From NCBI GenBank assembly GCA_016715405.1, contig JADKAE010000002.1, positions 124,001-188,000 on the forward strand: a stretch of DNA of 64,000 bases, in the 5' to 3' direction. This document shows, piece by piece, positions 17,472 through 27,400 of the stretch. The notes under the pieces were generated by a model that was not told the DNA's origin, searched no databases, and saw only the letters and a program-made list of their open reading frames with translations. How positions within the stretch are numbered: the stretch's first letter is position 1; every line of letters begins with the position of its first letter. Source of the DNA: Saprospiraceae bacterium. GTDB taxonomy: Bacteria; Bacteroidota; Bacteroidia; Chitinophagales; Saprospiraceae. The position numbers and the translations under genes were made by a program.

Positions 17472-20400
17472 TTATTCTCTAAGCAGGGTTATCGATCCTT
17501 TTTGCTGAATCAAACTGCCATTGGGCGCCAGGTACTCCAGTACATAGTAGTATGGGCCTTCAGGCAGCGCATTGCCATTCTGATCAGTACCTTCCCAGGT
17601 GTTGTCGTAGTTGTCAGTTTCAAAAACCAACTGCCCCCACCTGTTGTATATCTCCAGGTGGTTCTGCGGCAAGTCATTGATACAGAAAATGATAAACTCA
17701 TCATTCGTACCGTTGCCGTCAGCGGTGATTACTACGCGTTCATCCAAACAGGGGAACCGGCGATCGGCCACCGTGCCCATCGTGGTGCCGCCATCGATCG
17801 ACTGGCATCCGTTGGAGTCGGTCACTTGTACGAAGTAATCGCCGGGACACAGGTTGATGATCTGCGGTGATGTAGCATTTGTAGGTACATTGATCCAGAG
17901 ATAATTGTATGACCCCGTGCCGCCCGTTACTACCGCGCGGGCCGTACCGTTGCAATCATCGGTAGCAGGGTCGGTTAGTACTTCTACTGTGATTGGCTCT
18001 GGGTTACTTACTGTAAAAGTGGCAACTCCCTGGCAATTGTTCATGTCGGTCACCGTGACGGTATAATCGCCCGGATTGAGGAACATGAGGCTGGGGCCGA
18101 TACCGTTGTTGCTCCATACAAAATTGTAGGTGGGCGAAGCGCCTCCGGTAGGTATGGCGAGAATACTGCCGTCTTTTACGCCCGGACAAGACGCATCAAG
18201 TACGTTGGCTTGTACCTCAATAGCAGGCGGCGCAGTAGCGATAAAGGTGGTAACCACTTCGCAATTCAACTCATCAATAACCGTCAACTCGTATTCTCCG
18301 GCAGGTGCATTGTTCAACTGCTGTGAATTACCTACCAACGAACCGCCTCTTATCCATTCGTATATTACAATGCCCTGGGCGCCACTGACATTTGCGATCA
18401 GCAAACCATTAGTAGCGTCTGCACAACTTACCGCAAACCCATTGTAGTTGCTGGAAGCCGATGCAGTTACTGCCAGGTCGGATTCAGTACCTACGATGTA
18501 TGTACGCGTCAGGGTGTTGCCCGAAGCTTCTATGATAGTAACTACGTATGTGCCCGGCGTCACGTTCTGAAGGTCTTCTTCCGTAGAAAGGATCGTCATC
18601 GATCCCTGCGGGCGCCAGGTAAAGGAATAAGGCGCTTCGCCTCCGCTAACCGTCAGGTCGATAGAACCGTTTTCATCGCCGGCGCAAAGGGCGTCGTTCA
18701 CTGCTGCCGATTCGGCAAAAGTATTCAGCGAGATACCTTCTGTCAGCGTCAATACACAACCGTTGTCATCCGTGATTTGCGGTACGAAGTTGCCTTCGCA
18801 CAGGTTGATGATCTGCTGACCGATAGCCTGCGTGTTCCAGTTGACGGTATAGGGCGCTGATCCTCCGCTGATGTCCAGCGTGATGCTACCCGTGCAACCC
18901 ACGTCTTCTGAGTCGTGAACGATAGTAATCGTAACATCAAAAGGAGCTGGTTCCGGTATATTGACCTCGCTGGCAAACGGTGTTCCCTGCGCGTCAGTGA
19001 GGGTATAAGGTACGATACCCGCCGGCAGGTTGCTTACGTTGAAAGTACCAGTTGTGCTGGAGAGGGTTTCACCATCAATTACCAGCGTATAAGGCGCGGT
19101 ACCTCCTCCTGCAACCAATACAAGCGAGCCGTCTTCTTCACCTGCACAGGAAACGCCTGTGGGAACTACGCTGGTCACGCCAAGTGGCACGGAAGTCACC
19201 ATAAAGCACTGCGTAGCCTGACAGGTGCTGGCGTCGGTCACCGTCACACAATATTGGCCGGCAGTGAGCCCCGAGATAGATGAGGTCACAGCGCCATTGT
19301 CCCACAAATAAGAATAATCGGGATCGCCACCGCTCACGGTCAGCAAAATAGAACCGTTATTGCCAGATGAAGCCGTGCCGACATTGCCCTGGATGACAAT
19401 AGGCGCAAGTCCCGTGATATCAAAGGATCCTGTCACTTGCTGTCCCTGGCTGTCCGTAATCAATACGCTATACGTGCCGGGGCCCTGTCCGCTGATATCC
19501 TGGTTGGTGCCCACTACTATATTGGAGGCGTTGCGCCACACATAAGTGTACGGCGCCGTACCACCCGTAACCGATATATTGATCGAGCCGGTGTTGCCAC
19601 CGCTGCATGATTCGAATATTTCAAAAGCAAAGATCCGCACGTTTTCACCCAGCGTTACACACTGCGAGGCAGGACAACTTCCTGCATTGTCGGTCACCGT
19701 CACGCAATATTGACCGGCAGCATTCAGGCTGCTCAGATCTTGCGTGCTGAAGGTCTGATTACCAGGCCCTGTCCAACTGTAGGCATAAGTACCCGCCCCA
19801 CCTTGTACAGAAAGATCTATGCTGCCATCATTACCATTCTGGATATTGACAGGTACGATATTCGAAATTTGGATCACCCCACCCTGCTGCATTACCGTAA
19901 AGGTCGCGTTATTGGTGCAGTTGTTGTTATCGGTGACCGTTACAGAATAGGTGCCCGGCACCAGGCCCGTTTGCATCAGTTGACCGTCAGTAAGCGGCGT
20001 CTGCCAGTTGATAGACGGGTAGGTTCCGCTACCTCCGGTAATGCTGAGCGCAATAGAGCCGGTCATCGTACCCTGCGAGCAGTTGATATTGGTCACCTCG
20101 CCCACAATTGAAATGGGCGCCAGTTGGTCGATGTCGATAACATTGGAAATTGCGGTACAACCATTCGCGTCCGTTACCGTTACGCGGTAAAAATCGAAAG
20201 CAGGAAGGTTGTTCAGGAAAGCGCTGTTGGGCTGTCCGGGCGGAATCCAGCTATACGAATAAGTAGGCGTGCCGCCTGTAGCATTAACCACAATAGTACC
20301 GTTATTCTGCCCGGCGCAGGCATCGAGGGCCTGTGCAACGGTCACTCCCAACGCTGTAGCCGGCTGAGTAATGGTATAGTTGCCGGTTGCCGTAAGCCCC

Positions 20401-23396
20401 TGGCCGTCAGTAACCGTCACCGAATACGCGCCCGCCGCCAGGTTGGTTACTATGGCTACGTTCCCCGCATTGGGTATGCTCCACTGATAGGTAAAAGGAC
20501 CTGCCCCCGTAACGGTAAGGCTGATTGAGCCGGTGGATTGGTTGCGACACAGTACATTGGTAACGTTGGCAGTAATGACAGGAGGTTCTCCACTGCTGCC
20601 AAAGCAGTCAGTACCTGCGGCTACGGTACCACTATCACTTTGGAAGGGTACTACGTTGCCATTGCCATCGGTCACTTCTATTGCAGTGGGCGTGCCCGAA
20701 AATACGACATCGGAACACACGTCATCCAACACATTAAAACATATCTCAAAAATCGCGGGGCCTCCTGGCAAAGTAACACCGCTCACGTTGGGATCGACCC
20801 ACGATAAAGTAATATTCCCCGGTTGTGTAGGAGGATTTCCGGTCGGCGTGCCAAAATTGCCGGCCGTCAGTCCGACAAGGTTAAAGGCGCCCACCGATAC
20901 AAATTGCAATTGCGCAGGATTATAGTTGATGGAAAACTGCATCCCTACGATATTGGTAAATTCGTAAGCTACCACATCCATACACACCTGTTGCCCCACT
21001 TGCGCATTTTCCACGTCAGCGATTACCAGGCCGAAACCGGTGAAGGTGGGGTCAGTACCATTGGGGCCGCCACCACCCGTAGTGCCGCCGCAATCAGTAC
21101 CGGCGCCTACGGTGCCGCTATCGCTTTGGAAAGGCACTACGTTGCCGTTACCGTCGGTGACTTCAATCGCCGTAGGCGTTCCTGAAAATACAACCTCGGC
21201 ACATACGTCGTCCAGTACGTTAAAACATACTTCATAGATAATCGTGCCATCCGTGAGATCTACGCCGCTTACGTTGGGGTCTACCCACGAGAGAGTGATC
21301 GCGCCGGATTGGGTTGGCGGGTTGCCGGTTGGTGTGCCAAAGTTGCCGGCCGTAAGGCCGACGAGGTTGAAACCACCCACCGATACAAATTGTAGTTCTG
21401 CGGGGTTGTAGTTCATTGAAAACTGCATGCCCACAATATTATTGAAATCGTACACATGTACGTCCATACATACCTGCTGGCCTACCTGAGCGTTTTCCAC
21501 ATCGGCTATTACCAGGCCGAAACCGGTAAACGTGGGATCGCTGCCATTGTTGCCGCCACCACCGCCGCCGCCGCCGATAGTTACCGTACCGTTGTCGGTA
21601 GTAGCGGGAACCACTTGATCAAGGTTGTTGGTAAATTCAATAGCGGTAGGCGTACCGGTGAAACTTACCGTGGTAGTCGTATTGCCCGTCACATTAAAAC
21701 ACACTTCAAATATGGCGGTACCCCCGGGCACCGTTACGCCCGATACGTTGGGATCGACCCACGAAAACGTGATGACCCCGGCCTGCGTAGGCGGGTTGCT
21801 CGTCGGCGTGCCGAAGTTGGCCGCCGCCAAACCGGTGAGGTTGAAGGCGCCCACCGAAACGAATTGCAACATCGCGGCGTTGTAGTTGATGCTAAATTGC
21901 GCGCCTACGATATTCGTGAAATTAGTAACGGTCACATCCTGACAGATCTGCTGGCCTTGCATGCCGTTCACATCCTGTAAGGCAATAGTGAGGCCTCCTC
22001 CGCCGCCACCGCCGCCACTGATCGTGACGGTGCCATTGTCAGTTGTAGCGGGAACCACCTGATCAAGGTTGTTCGTAAATTCAATAGCGGTAGGCGTACC
22101 GGTAAAACTTACCGTGGTAGTTGTATTGCCCGTTACATTAAAACACACTTCGAATATAGCGGTACCTCCGGGCACCGTTACGCCCGATACGTTGGGATCG
22201 ACCCACGAAAACGTGATGACCCCGGCTTGTGTGGGCGGGTTGCTCGTCGGCGTGCCGAAGTTGGCCGCCGCCAAACCCGTGAGGTTGAAGGCGCCTACGG
22301 AAGCAAACTGCAAAATCGAAGCGTTGTAGTTTATGCTAAATTGCGCGCCTACAATATTCGTGAAATTAGTAACGGTCACATCCTGACAGATCTGCTGACC
22401 TTGCGTGCCGTTCACATCCTGTAAGGCAATAGTGAGGCCTCCGCCGCCTCCACCGCCGCCACTGATCGTGACGGTGCCATTGTCAGTTGTAGCGGGAACC
22501 ACCTGATCAAGGTTGTTCGTAAATTCAATAGCGGTAGGCGTACCGGTGAAACTTACCGTGGTAGTCGTATTGCCCGTTACATTAAAACACACTTCGAATA
22601 TAGCGGTACCTCCGGGCACCGTTACGCCCGACACGTTGGGATCGACCCACGAAAACGTGATGACCCCGGCTTGTGTAGGCGGGTTGCTCGTCGGCGTGCC
22701 GAAGTTGGCCGCCGCCAAACCTGTTAGGTTGAAGGCGCCTACGGAAGCAAACTGTAAAATCGAAGCGTTGTAGTTTATGCTAAATTGCGCGCCTACAATA
22801 TTCGGGAAGCCGGTAACGGTCACATCCTGGCAGATCTGCTGGCCCTGGCTGGCATTCACATCCTGCATGGCAAGCGTAAGGTTTCCACCGCCACCGCCAC
22901 CGCCGGGAAGGGTCACCGTGCCGTTTGCGGGAATAAACTGCACGGTACTGCCGTTGCCGTTGGTCACTTCTATAGCAGTAGGAGTTCCCGTAAACGATAC
23001 AGTAGTAGTGTTATTTCCAATTACATTGAAACAAACCTGGAAAATCGCGGTGCCATTCGCTACGGTAACTCCCGTCACGTTTGGATCTATCCAGGAAAGC
23101 GTTACAACTCCTGCCTGGGTTGGAGGATTTCCTGCCGGCGTACCAAAATTGGCGCCGGCCAATCCCACTAAATTGAAATTTCCTACAGACGCAAACTGCA
23201 GGATAGCAGGATTGTAGTTAATACTGAATTGAACGCCTATGATGTTGGTGAAACCCGACACCGTTACTGGCAGGCAGACTTGTTGCCCTTGTGTTGCAGA
23301 CTGGCTACCCATCGTGAAGGTAACCTGTGCACTGGTTGTTGTGCTACTAAAACAGACTAGCAGCCCTACAATGAGACGTGTAAGCAATTTACCCAT
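17472..23396 (-). CDS. giant surface protein: six cohesin-like modules, about 12 SprB-like repeats, type B sorting domain
   Basis: 1974 residues in one unbroken frame. Signal peptide 1-24. Six cohesin-like modules lie at about 25-164, 172-311, 321-459, 469-606, 617-768 and 780-930. Each has the pattern GQQVC-xVTV...NIVGxQFSINYNxxxLQF, NPPTQxGxITxSWVDPN, AIFEVCFNV and a closing GTV, and the modules are joined by poly-glycine linkers. About 12 SprB-type repeats follow (935-1860; CxGxxxGSIxLxVxGGxxPYxYxW...GTYxVTVTDxxGC). Residues 1880-1974 are a gliding-associated type B sorting domain (ADGNGTNDEFII...EIYNRWGQLVFETDNY...EGPYYYVLEY). It should be secreted with the help of the PorP/SprF protein encoded next. 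Modules 2-4 are nearly identical in DNA. The cohesin assignment is by pattern; its partner is not proven. Confidence 0.9.
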   Translation of the reverse strand: MGKLLTRLIVGLLVCFSSTTTSAQVTFTMGSQSATQGQQVCLPVTVSGFTNIIGVQFSINYNPAILQFASVGNFNLVGLAGANFGTPAGNPPTQAGVVTLSWIDPNVTGVTVANGTAIFQVCFNVIGNNTTTVSFTGTPTAIEVTNGNGSTVQFIPANGTVTLPGGGGGGGNLTLAMQDVNASQGQQICQDVTVTGFPNIVGAQFSINYNASILQFASVGAFNLTGLAAANFGTPTSNPPTQAGVITFSWVDPNVSGVTVPGGTAIFEVCFNVTGNTTTTVSFTGTPTAIEFTNNLDQVVPATTDNGTVTISGGGGGGGGLTIALQDVNGTQGQQICQDVTVTNFTNIVGAQFSINYNASILQFASVGAFNLTGLAAANFGTPTSNPPTQAGVITFSWVDPNVSGVTVPGGTAIFEVCFNVTGNTTTTVSFTGTPTAIEFTNNLDQVVPATTDNGTVTISGGGGGGGGLTIALQDVNGMQGQQICQDVTVTNFTNIVGAQFSINYNAAMLQFVSVGAFNLTGLAAANFGTPTSNPPTQAGVITFSWVDPNVSGVTVPGGTAIFEVCFNVTGNTTTTVSFTGTPTAIEFTNNLDQVVPATTDNGTVTIGGGGGGGGNNGSDPTFTGFGLVIADVENAQVGQQVCMDVHVYDFNNIVGMQFSMNYNPAELQFVSVGGFNLVGLTAGNFGTPTGNPPTQSGAITLSWVDPNVSGVDLTDGTIIYEVCFNVLDDVCAEVVFSGTPTAIEVTDGNGNVVPFQSDSGTVGAGTDCGGTTGGGGPNGTDPTFTGFGLVIADVENAQVGQQVCMDVVAYEFTNIVGMQFSINYNPAQLQFVSVGAFNLVGLTAGNFGTPTGNPPTQPGNITLSWVDPNVSGVTLPGGPAIFEICFNVLDDVCSDVVFSGTPTAIEVTDGNGNVVPFQSDSGTVAAGTDCFGSSGEPPVITANVTNVLCRNQSTGSISLTVTGAGPFTYQWSIPNAGNVAIVTNLAAGAYSVTVTDGQGLTATGNYTITQPATALGVTVAQALDACAGQNNGTIVVNATGGTPTYSYSWIPPGQPNSAFLNNLPAFDFYRVTVTDANGCTAISNVIDIDQLAPISIVGEVTNINCSQGTMTGSIALSITGGSGTYPSINWQTPLTDGQLMQTGLVPGTYSVTVTDNNNCTNNATFTVMQQGGVIQISNIVPVNIQNGNDGSIDLSVQGGAGTYAYSWTGPGNQTFSTQDLSSLNAAGQYCVTVTDNAGSCPASQCVTLGENVRIFAFEIFESCSGGNTGSINISVTGGTAPYTYVWRNASNIVVGTNQDISGQGPGTYSVLITDSQGQQVTGSFDITGLAPIVIQGNVGTASSGNNGSILLTVSGGDPDYSYLWDNGAVTSSISGLTAGQYCVTVTDASTCQATQCFMVTSVPLGVTSVVPTGVSCAGEEDGSLVLVAGGGTAPYTLVIDGETLSSTTGTFNVSNLPAGIVPYTLTDAQGTPFASEVNIPEPAPFDVTITIVHDSEDVGCTGSITLDISGGSAPYTVNWNTQAIGQQIINLCEGNFVPQITDDNGCVLTLTEGISLNTFAESAAVNDALCAGDENGSIDLTVSGGEAPYSFTWRPQGSMTILSTEEDLQNVTPGTYVVTIIEASGNTLTRTYIVGTESDLAVTASASSNYNGFAVSCADATNGLLIANVSGAQGIVIYEWIRGGSLVGNSQQLNNAPAGEYELTVIDELNCEVVTTFIATAPPAIEVQANVLDASCPGVKDGSILAIPTGGASPTYNFVWSNNGIGPSLMFLNPGDYTVTVTDMNNCQGVATFTVSNPEPITVEVLTDPATDDCNGTARAVVTGGTGSYNYLWINVPTNATSPQIINLCPGDYFVQVTDSNGCQSIDGGTTMGTVADRRFPCLDERVVITADGNGTNDEFIIFCINDLPQNHLEIYNRWGQLVFETDNYDNTWEGTDQNGNALPEGPYYYVLEYLAPNGSLIQQKGSITLLRE
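21580..22905. repeat. three near-identical 444-bp tandem cohesin modules
   Basis: Consecutive copies repeat with a 444-bp period (148 codons). Equivalent positions are 21625, 22069 and 22513, and long stretches differ by only scattered bases. The junctions are runs of GGN glycine codons. This indicates recent duplication or ongoing gene conversion, in contrast with the more diverged modules on either side. Confidence 0.9.
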
Positions 23397-23435
23397 GTGC
23401 TCGGAATTTGGGACGTTAAAAAAATAAATCGTTTA

Positions 23436-24227
23436 TCAGTGTGTCACATAAATCAGCTTTTGTACGACCAGAAATTTCGATGAGCGAATTTGTACAAAAT
23501 AGGTTCCCGCAGACGGAAATACCTGCTTGTCAAATCTCAACGTATGCGCTCCCTGCGGAAGCACACGGCGTTCCTGGTGTACAACCTGGCCCTGGGCATT
23601 TTGCAGCACAATGCCCGCCTCAACTGATTGATGTAATAGCAATTCAATTTGTGTTTCCTCCTCAAATGGATTGGGGAAACACGCAGTCACCCGCGCCAAA
23701 TGAGGCGCGCTGGTATAACTTGTGCCAGTCGGCGATACAACGGTGATCACGCCATTTATAAATGCAGCATCTACCGTTTGTCCTAATACGTCCGTAACCT
23801 CGATAACCGTAGGCATCAAGCTTACAAACTCAATCGTATCTATAGTGACAGGAGTTCCTATTGCCTCGAAACGGATAGAAAAGAATATACTGCTATCGGC
23901 CAAACTCTCACCCGATAGGTCATCGTCGTACCACACAAAAGTGAGCCTCCCTTCAGATGTATTGTTGGTGCCAAAATCAGCTACCGGATCGAGATCCAGG
24001 CTCATATTCTCCAGCCCGTCAAAACGCAATATATCCGAATCCCATGTGATAGTATACTGCACACCCACAATATCAGTGAACCCCGTTACTTTGACATCAG
24101 CGGTGAAAATATTTCCGGAATCAACGGTTTGATCTGAAAAGAAAAAAGACGATTGAGCCCCCGAAATGGAGATGGAAAATAGGGAAAGAAAGTATAGCAG
24201 GAAATGCTTTCCAGTGATACCTTTCAT
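23436..24227 (-). CDS. single cohesin-like module protein with T9SS type A sorting domain
   Basis: 263 residues. Signal peptide FLLYFLSLFSISISGAQ, then one cohesin-like module at about 27-170: DSGNIFTADVKVTGFTDIVGVQYTITWDSDILRF, GRLTFVWYDDD, IFFSIRFEAIG and a closing NGVITVV. The module aligns by eye with those of the six-cohesin protein. A type A sorting domain follows (VTACFPNPFEEETQIELLL...YFVQIRSSKFLVVQKLIYV). It is 39 bp upstream of the six-cohesin gene on the same strand, so the two are very likely co-transcribed with the PorP/SprF gene. It may present one cohesin on the surface, anchored through a different sorting-domain type from its neighbour. Confidence 0.85.
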   Translation of the reverse strand: MKGITGKHFLLYFLSLFSISISGAQSSFFFSDQTVDSGNIFTADVKVTGFTDIVGVQYTITWDSDILRFDGLENMSLDLDPVADFGTNNTSEGRLTFVWYDDDLSGESLADSSIFFSIRFEAIGTPVTIDTIEFVSLMPTVIEVTDVLGQTVDAAFINGVITVVSPTGTSYTSAPHLARVTACFPNPFEEETQIELLLHQSVEAGIVLQNAQGQVVHQERRVLPQGAHTLRFDKQVFPSAGTYFVQIRSSKFLVVQKLIYVTH

Positions 24228-24347
24228 GGGATTATTTTCTTTTGAATAATGTTCGCCGCTAAATTAATAAAAAGACTACAAAACAAGCTTTTAGATAACT
24301 TTTTTTAGACGAATTAATTGGCACTGGCGGATAATTCAGGGTAAACG

Positions 24348-24377
24348 GTTGCCAGTTGTCGGTTATCGGTTGCCGGT
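24348..24377. repeat. short one-arm 7-nt array
   Basis: GTTGCCA, GTTGTCG, GTTATCG, GTTGCCG, then GTC. It belongs to the GTTNNNN family seen at 5098-5152 and 40274-40350. No complementary arm is present. Confidence 0.7.
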
Positions 24378-24386
24378 CACAAAACG

Positions 24387-24423
24387 GAAGAAGCCCCTCC
24401 GCCGTGGGCGGAGAGGCTTCTTC
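24387..24423. terminator. strong hairpin, probable terminator of the 24471-32482 gene
   Basis: GAAGAAGCC-CTCCGCC pairs with GGCGGAG-GGCTTCTTC around a GTG loop. It lies about 50 bp after the stop of the giant HYR gene. The T-run on either side is weak, so it may also act as a barrier or a processing site. Confidence 0.6.
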
Positions 24424-24433
24424 AATTCGTTGA

Positions 24434-24463
24434 GGTAGAGACGCATGATCATGCGTCTCTACC
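24434..24463. repeat. 30-bp perfect palindrome of the GTAGAGACGC family
   Basis: GGTAGAGACGCATGA is followed directly by its exact reverse complement. A related palindrome with a different core lies inside the DUF2007 gene at 61180-61201. It is 7 nt from the stop codon of the giant HYR gene. Confidence 0.9.
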
Positions 24464-24470
24464 CTCCGGG

Positions 24471-27400
24471 TTATTCAATAATAACCATCTTCTTAGTAGC
24501 TGTGAAGTCTGCAGTTGATACCGTGTACGACAATACACCTACTGCGCCCAGCTCTTCGCTGCGTACAGTGAACAGATTGTAGCCTTTGTTGGCTTGCGTA
24601 CGGATCATCTTCAGCACTTTGCCCGTTACGTCGCTGATCGTCAACACTGCCTCAGCATCTTCCGGCTGGTTCCAGCTGATCATCGTCTCGCCCTTGAAGG
24701 GGTTCGGCGTGTTCTGATACAGCTCGAAGCCTGCGGCGCTTACTGCGCCTGTGCTGAAGTTAATGCCTACGTTGAGCAGGTCGCCGGCTTGGTTGTAGGC
24801 TTCTGCTACCGTGTAGCGGCTGCTTACGCCCAGTACGTTGCTCAATTGAGCATCCGTCTTAGCGCGCAATACCAGGCTAAACAGTACTTCAGAAGTAGCC
24901 TCGCCGTTCCAGCTCGTCGTGATCATGCCTTCGCCTACGAAACGCAGTCCGAAGTTTTCTGCCGTGGCCACACCGTATACTACGTCTACCAGTTCTACTG
25001 CTGACGTCAACGTCAACGTAGCCTGATAGCCCTGTACTTTGGCAAGATCTGCAGCAGTGAACGCTACCGTATACTCGTTGCCTGCCGTCATCTCTACGTC
25101 CGCTACCTGGAAGGCAAACAAGCCCTGCATGTCGCGTTCTTCGATGCTCGTCAGGTTAGCCGTAGCCGATGCGTTGACGTCGCCTATCTTCACACCCACG
25201 AAGTCGCTACCGTCGTACCTGCAGGCAGGTCGTTCAGGTTCGCTACTTCAGGGAATTGCTCAAACCACGGGTTGGTCGGTACCGGGAACGAGTAGTTCGC
25301 CGGAATGAAACGCCAGCTCGTGTTGTTCGCAAAGTCCGTATCTACGCTCAGGATCAGGCGGCGAAGCGCGATCAGGTCTTGCGTAGTGATCGTCTTAGAG
25401 TTGTTTACGTCGGCTGCTACCATCTTGTACGGGCTGTTCAGCGGCTGTACACCAAGGATGTGCTTGCTGATCAACACCAGGTCGAACGTCGATACGCCGT
25501 TGAGCGGCAGTACGTCCAACTGAGGTGTTACCGTATAGTCGTAGCCAGTCTGCAGGTTAGCAAACGAGAACGCACCGTTCGAACCAGTCGACTGGTTCAT
25601 CGAGGCTTGTCCGCTCAGGCTTACCTGTACACCTTCTACCGTTTCGTCATCTTCCGTAGCTATTACGCCCTGGATGATGCCTGCGCCAGGTACCACGTCC
25701 GGACATACGTTGAACATGTTGTCCTGTACCAGTACATACGTCTCACAGAAGTCGTAGTTCGGACCACCTACCGTGCCATCAGGCTGTACTGCGTAGGGGT
25801 TGTATGCGCTATCCCATGCGTAGATGCGTACTACCGTCGTACCCGGGTCAGAGCAAGTCAGGATCAAACCTGTCTGCGACTGGTTCGGGATGTCCGTGCC
25901 GTCAAGTACTTCGTCCGTGATGTGGATCGAGTACTTCACCGGAGGCGTGCAATCGTCTACATCGCTGGCGATGAAGTCGCTTGCCCAGATAGCCATCGCG
26001 CCTGTGTCGATCGTGCCGTCACCGTCTACGTCTGCAGCCGGGATAACAGGCATCAATTCGATCGCCAGACCGTTGATACAGATAGGCGTCGGTGCTTTGC
26101 AGTCTACTACTTCAAACGGAATTTCGATAGCTTCTACGTTACCGCAACCGTCCTTAGCGTGTACTTCGAAAATGTGTGCGCCCAACGGGAACGTGCCCGT
26201 GATCGTGTAGTTCGGATACGTGCCGCTCAGTGCACCGGCAGTGATTTCACCGTCCAGTACGCCATCGCTGAAGGCATCCAGGAATACGTGGATCGTTACG
26301 TCGTCCGGCGTGCAGTTCTCATCTACCGTGAAGGTGATGACTACCTCGGCAGGACAGCCGTTGGCGATATCGCTAGAGTACGAGCAGAACGGCTCGCAGG
26401 ATCTACTTCAATCACCGGTTGGATGTTGTCGTATACCTTGATGATCTGCGTATACTGCCAGTAACCGCGTGAGTTGATGTCACGGATGTTGTCGGCCGGT
26501 GCGCAGGAGGCTACACCTGCTGCTTGCGTAGCGCCCGTGATCGGGTCTTTCGTTGCCTGGCAGTCAATGTCAGAGTTGATCCAGTGACCGGCAGGGTTCG
26601 TCAAACCATCACATGACGGCGACTTCGTGAAGGGGAACGGATTGTTGTTCGCCTCGTTGTTGTCGCGGTCGTAGTACGTGCGCTTCGGTGAGCCACCTGT
26701 GGCCTGGCGTACCAATACCCAGATGTTCTCGTCGCCAGGGTTGTTGTCGCAATCTTCATCGCGGCCTACTACCACTGCCGGAGCTTGTCCGTTATATTCG
26801 CACCAGTTGATCACGCGGTACGTACGGAAAATCTTGTAGCACTCGTCGCCGGATGCTGAGAAGAAATCGTCGTATACGCTTACGGCCAACAGGTCGCAAC
26901 CAATTCATAGGTCTCGATCGTGTCCGGGTTCGGATCGCCGCATACTGCAGCTGCATCTTTCGGGAACTTGATCTCGTAGTTGTGTACTTCCAATACCGTG
27001 ATGATCTGCTGGCAAGTGTTGCTCGATACGTTGCCCCACTGGTCAGTTACGCTCCAGCGGCGGATGATCGTGCCATAACCGCAGTCGTGCAGGTTCGAGA
27101 TCGGAGCAAGCTCCTTCACGCTCCAGCCCGGGCAGTTGTCATAACCGATTGCATCGTCAAACAGGTCTTGCAACTGAGCCGTGTCGGCTATCGTTACCTG
27201 GTTCGGGAAGTTGTAGGGCAGGTCGTCGCAGTCAACAGTTACGTTGTGCGGCGCCGTACATACCGGCTTGAGTTTGTCTTCTACCAACACGTCCAACCAG
27301 CAGATGTTGCTGTTGTCGTCCAGGTCGATGTCAGGCTGGCCGTCGCCGTTGTTGTCCGGGTTGCCGTGCCATGCACCAAACAAACCATCTTTGTCAGCGT

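Noticed and set aside
25256..26464. 402-codon plus-strand ORF, and similar long ORFs at 29818-30909, 13459-14067 and 26853-27566
   Set aside because: They lie antisense to the giant surface proteins, are rich in Arg/Tyr/Val from reversed codons, and match no family. They are shadows of biased codon use.
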